DNA from: Pseudoscleropodium purum
Taxonomy: Eukaryota > Streptophyta > Bryopsida > Hypnales > Brachytheciaceae
NCBI GenBank assembly: GCA_963969395.1
Contig: OZ017804.1
Coordinates: 9,300,001 to 9,364,000, forward strand
Direction of reading: 5' to 3'
Length of the DNA: 64,000 bases
The notes below the pieces were generated by a model. The model saw only the letters and a list, made by a program, of their open reading frames with translations, ran no database searches and was not told where the DNA came from. Shown here piece by piece: positions 60,914-64,000 of the stretch (position 1 is its first letter; each line of letters opens with the position of its first letter). Made by a program: the position numbers and the translations under genes.

Positions 60914-61517
60914 TGGATTGCCCCCTCTATTGCCCCACGGGAGAGAATGTCAAAAATTGCCCCCCTATTTTGTGCCACTTAAATTTTGCATTTTATTATG
61001 TCTCCTAGCTCATTTGGAGTCTCCAATTGCAAATATGAATTCAGAATTTTCAAATTTATCATATGTGGCAAATAAAAACTTTCAAGGTTTTCTTCAAGGA
61101 TAAAACATGGGGCTATAGAGGGGTCAATCTTCCCCAGGCATGAAATTCAAGGTTGTCTTGTCGGACAAGATTTTGGGTTTTGGCATCTAATAGACGTTGC
61201 ATGTCGCATGTTGAGTATGCATGACATTTTGGGATTCTAAAAGCATATTTCTTAGTTGAGGCAATTTAGAATATAATATGTATTTATCAAATTGAAATGC
61301 TTTAATAAAATGGAACATTAATATGTTAAAATTGGTACTATTGAATCTTTATTGAAAAAGTCAACCTTATAGTTGACTTTATTAGACAGACAATGTCTAA
61401 TTTGTCGAGTTGTCTTCATGTCTGACAAGACAACTAGGATCAAATTGTCACCTTTAGTTAACCCTTAAAGGACAAAAGGGTGACCATGGAAATCATCCCT
61501 TTTCACTACTATGTGAA
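60914..61517. other. Spacer with a third copy of the fold-back terminus
   Basis: TCTATTGCCCC recurs near 60,945 and the related GGGGCTATAGAGGGGTCAAT lies at 61,109. No gene is seen. Confidence 0.4.
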
Positions 61518-61768
61518 CAGGGTTGACGAATCTCAACGTTCGCCCCAAAATAGCGTCTGTTTTCCGGATGTCCGGACGCACGAACGCTAGCGGACGTTGC
61601 ATCCCTCCCGCCGTCGGAAGGCGGACGGGCGGGGCGGGGCGGACGGGCGGACAGGCGGACGGAGGACAGGCAGACGGGGCGGACAGGCGGACGCGAATGT
61701 CAGCGGACGCTGCGGACACAACGTCCGCGTCCGAACGTCCCGGACGTCCGGACGTCGTGTCAACCCTA
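61518..61768. mobile_element. GC-rich hAT-type miniature element, copy A
   Basis: Termini are CAGGGTTGAC and its counterpart GTCAACCCTA, flanked by a perfect 8-bp duplication TATGTGAA at 61,510-61,517 and 61,769-61,776. An 8-bp duplication and YAGGG termini are hallmarks of hAT transposons. The 251-bp interior is packed with CGGACG/CGTCCG words and contrasts sharply with the AT-rich surroundings. Open frames within it are a by-product of GC content. Confidence 0.85.
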
Positions 61769-62527
61769 TATGTGAATAATTGACTTAAAAATATTGCAAA
61801 AGTACTCATTGAAAATCAAACTCATGTAGAAGATTTCTCCTTTTCACAACAAATTTTGAAGGATGAATAGTTGAACTTTTAACCTATTAGAAGAATTCCC
61901 TATCATCCATCAAACACCAAACATTGTTGTCAATGTTTGAGGGTTAAGATAAGGTAACTACATTTATAATTGCACAAATCAACAAATTAGTATGGTTTTC
62001 ATTGTTATATTGAAAATCTTTTTGTGGGGGCTTGTTGGTAATCAAAAGTTAGGGGATTCTAGATTATCTTAGAATATGTTTTATGGACACTATATGAATA
62101 TCCTACAAATCCTCAAAGTGATGGAAGGAGGTGTTTCTAAAACCAACCATAGATGCTAATGAATGGTGGGAGTACATTTTAGGCAAGAATTTAGAGTGGT
62201 CAATTTTAGAAAGTGTTGATTACATTTGGAGGGAAGTTAAACTCCTTGAAAAAAAATCCATTCAATTTTCTTAGGAAGAAAAATAGAATTGACATTGAAA
62301 TCAAATCATTTCATATTTTTGGACCTTTTTTGAAATTAATTACAAATTTTTGAAGTAGAAACGCAGGGGCACTAAAAACGACCTTTTCTTGAAATGTACA
62401 TTGTAGGTACATTGAAGAAAGGTAAATGTACATCTTTATTAGTGGTCCCTTTTGGAACACCCTACTTTAACTCTTGTTTTGCATCTAATGTGAAGTGATG
62501 GTAATTTTAAAAAGGGTGAACTATAAC
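61769..62527. other. AT-rich spacer between the two GC-rich elements
   Basis: No gene or repeat could be supported. Confidence 0.4.
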
Positions 62528-62836
62528 TAGGGTTGACATGACGTCCGGACGCGGACGCTGTGTCCGCAGTGTTCGTTGACATTCGCGGTCCGGCGGACGC
62601 AGCGTCCGCCTGATTACGGCCGTTCGATCGACGCAGCGTCCGCCTGTCCCCCGTCTGCCCGTCTGCCCGATCGTCCGATCGACGCGCGGACTGATCTGGT
62701 CCGCACGATCTGGGCGTCCGCCTCGGGCCGTCCGCCTCGCCCGTCCGCTTTCTGACGGCAGTCGGGACGTTGCGTCCACTAGCGCCCGTGCGTCCGGACG
62801 CTATTTTGGGGCGGACGTTGAGATTCGTCAACCCTG
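62528..62836. mobile_element. GC-rich hAT-type miniature element, copy B (inverted)
   Basis: Termini TAGGGTTGAC and GTCAACCCTG are flanked by a perfect 8-bp duplication ACTATAAC at 62,520-62,527 and 62,837-62,844. It lies in the opposite orientation to copy A: the end reading TTTTGGGGCGGACGTTGAGA here matches the start of copy A. It is 309 bp, about 60 bp longer, with the extra length in the CGTCCG-rich interior. Confidence 0.85.
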
Positions 62837-64000
62837 ACTATAACCTTGTTTGCCAATGAGGCAAAGGGGCTATTTCCATCCTTGAAAAGGGGCCCCCTAT
62901 AGTGAATAAAATTGTCTTGTAGAGCTCTTCAATCAACTCCAATCCTTGAATTAACTAAAAGTCTCTCCTATTTATTTTGGGAAGCATAATACCTTTCTAC
63001 CATAGGAGAGGACCATTTCTTGGTTATGTAATGTTATGTTAATCAATACTTTAATTTTTGGCAAAGGTTTACATCTATTTTTGGTACAAACTACCATTAC
63101 ATTTGAAAATTGGGGAAAAGTTTTGGATGAAATTGCTCTTCTAAATTTCAAGATATACAAGGTTTGTCAATGTTTAGATGAAGTTTATTAAATTTAGATA
63201 TTATTAGGAATGAAAATAAAGTAGAAGTACCTATTTCAAATAGGCCCCCACGATGGTTGCGTAGGATGCCCTATTGTGGACATTAGGTGGATGAATTAAA
63301 GATTTGATTCACAAGGATGGGTTGTCTTTGAATTTGGCATAAATGTAGTAGTTCAATTATATAGGTTTATTACTAATGTGAAATTGTGCCGAATATTTGT
63401 TTCATTGAAGCAACCTTGATTAAGTAAAATTACCAATACTAGATGGCAGTTGTCCAAATTGGCACAAACGTCAGTTGTGTATGAAATAATCCCATTGAAT
63501 GCAAAAATTAATGACATTAGGTTCAAAGACCATCAATATTAGGGCACTATCTTGTCCATTATATGAAGCATTGGAATCCTAAAGTAGTGAACAGAAAAAA
63601 GGGAAGAGGACCATTGAATGCATCTAGAATTGTAATGAATTCGGAGTACAAGCTAAAAAGAATGGCAGGGGTCTTATAATTGCCAAAATAGGAGCTTGAT
63701 GTGTGCATTCCATTGTCTTTGACTAGCATGAGTGGCTTTCTATTCTTGTTTGTATCAATATTGTTAGGTTAGCCATTCCATCATTTTACATCTTTCGTGG
63801 CCAAAAAAATGTCAAGATTTCATATGCAGGTGTGAAAGACGGAGCTACCATAGCTATGTAGCCAAAATCATGTATAATAGTTGAGTTTTTTCTTTTCTGG
63901 ATTGACCACTTCATTGAGAGTGTCCACAATTTTGATGACATCTCTCCTCATGAGAGATGTCTTCTAATCCTGGATAGACACAATTCACATGTCATGTTAG
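62837..64000. other. Terminal spacer, no gene recognised
   Basis: The 63.3-63.75 kb part reads faintly like a degenerate retroelement polyprotein in broken frames, but I cannot support a family. Nothing else was found. Confidence 0.3.

Noticed and set aside
59578..60978. Paired Pro/Ser-rich frames
   Set aside because: They are mirror images in the two arms of the fold-back element and lack start or splice context.
61465..61809. Pro/Ala/Arg-rich frames on both strands
   Set aside because: They are produced by the GC-rich hAT-type miniature element, which has clear termini and target duplication.
62439..62831. Arg/Asp/Thr-rich 130-codon minus frame
   Set aside because: Same cause as the frames in the first GC-rich element, and it runs across the element border.
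1..64000. tRNA and rRNA genes
   Set aside because: No cloverleaf-compatible A/B-box pair or rRNA-like stretch was recognised by eye; a dedicated scan was not possible.

Overview
The window looks like nuclear DNA of a land plant, probably a bryophyte or another non-seed plant, although the exact group cannot be fixed from sequence alone. It is AT-rich and gene-poor. It is full of decayed LINE-type retroelements and small non-autonomous DNA transposons, and its genes carry short GT-AG introns. The only recognisable host gene is a multi-exon XRI1-like gene (about 54.6-56.5 kb) with a long, repeat-bearing leader that begins near 51.3 kb.

The striking part is an island of higher GC from 11,100 to 24,399, exactly 13,300 bp between two inverted termini. 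About 26 bp of terminal sequence match at the two ends, and a TTAA flanks each end (11,096-11,099 and 24,400-24,403). I read it as one large DNA transposon or integrated element. It carries two long divergent genes and two shorter ones. The minus-strand gene (15.9 to 11.8 kb, four recognised exons) encodes a DUF7869-like protein with a transposase-like aspartate core. The plus-strand gene (17.27-21.58 kb, five exons) encodes a protein with a ParB/sulfiredoxin-like motif and a faint adenine-methylase-like segment. Two consecutive HAD/FCP1-type phosphatase-like reading frames (21.7-22.7 and 23.1-23.8 kb) have lost the catalytic aspartates.

Throughout the element, and nowhere else that I saw in the window, lies a 19-bp palindrome, consensus TRTCGGCTGSCAGCCGAYA. 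I count 27 copies, of which 26 are good and one is weak. They sit mostly in introns and intergenic spacers. Three are spaced exactly 65 bp apart in the divergent intergenic region, and five same-strand half-sites crowd the leader of the ParB-like gene. A ParB-like protein encoded by an element studded with parS-like palindromes is the candidate undescribed system. An equally serious alternative is that the palindromes are binding sites for the DUF7869-like protein. Four in-frame stops (three TAG, one TGA) interrupt otherwise continuous reading frames, so this copy is probably decaying.

Layout of the rest: 1-2.4 kb LINE remnant; 2.4-11.1 kb AT-rich spacer with a degenerate minisatellite at 7.76-8.26 kb; 24.4-51.2 kb repeat-rich spacer with LINE 3' ends, two or three copies of a roughly 0.9-kb dispersed repeat, small inverted-repeat elements and a CACTA-type miniature element; 51.3-56.5 kb XRI1-like gene; 56.5-64 kb spacer with a fold-back element and two GC-rich hAT-type miniature elements, each with a perfect 8-bp target duplication.
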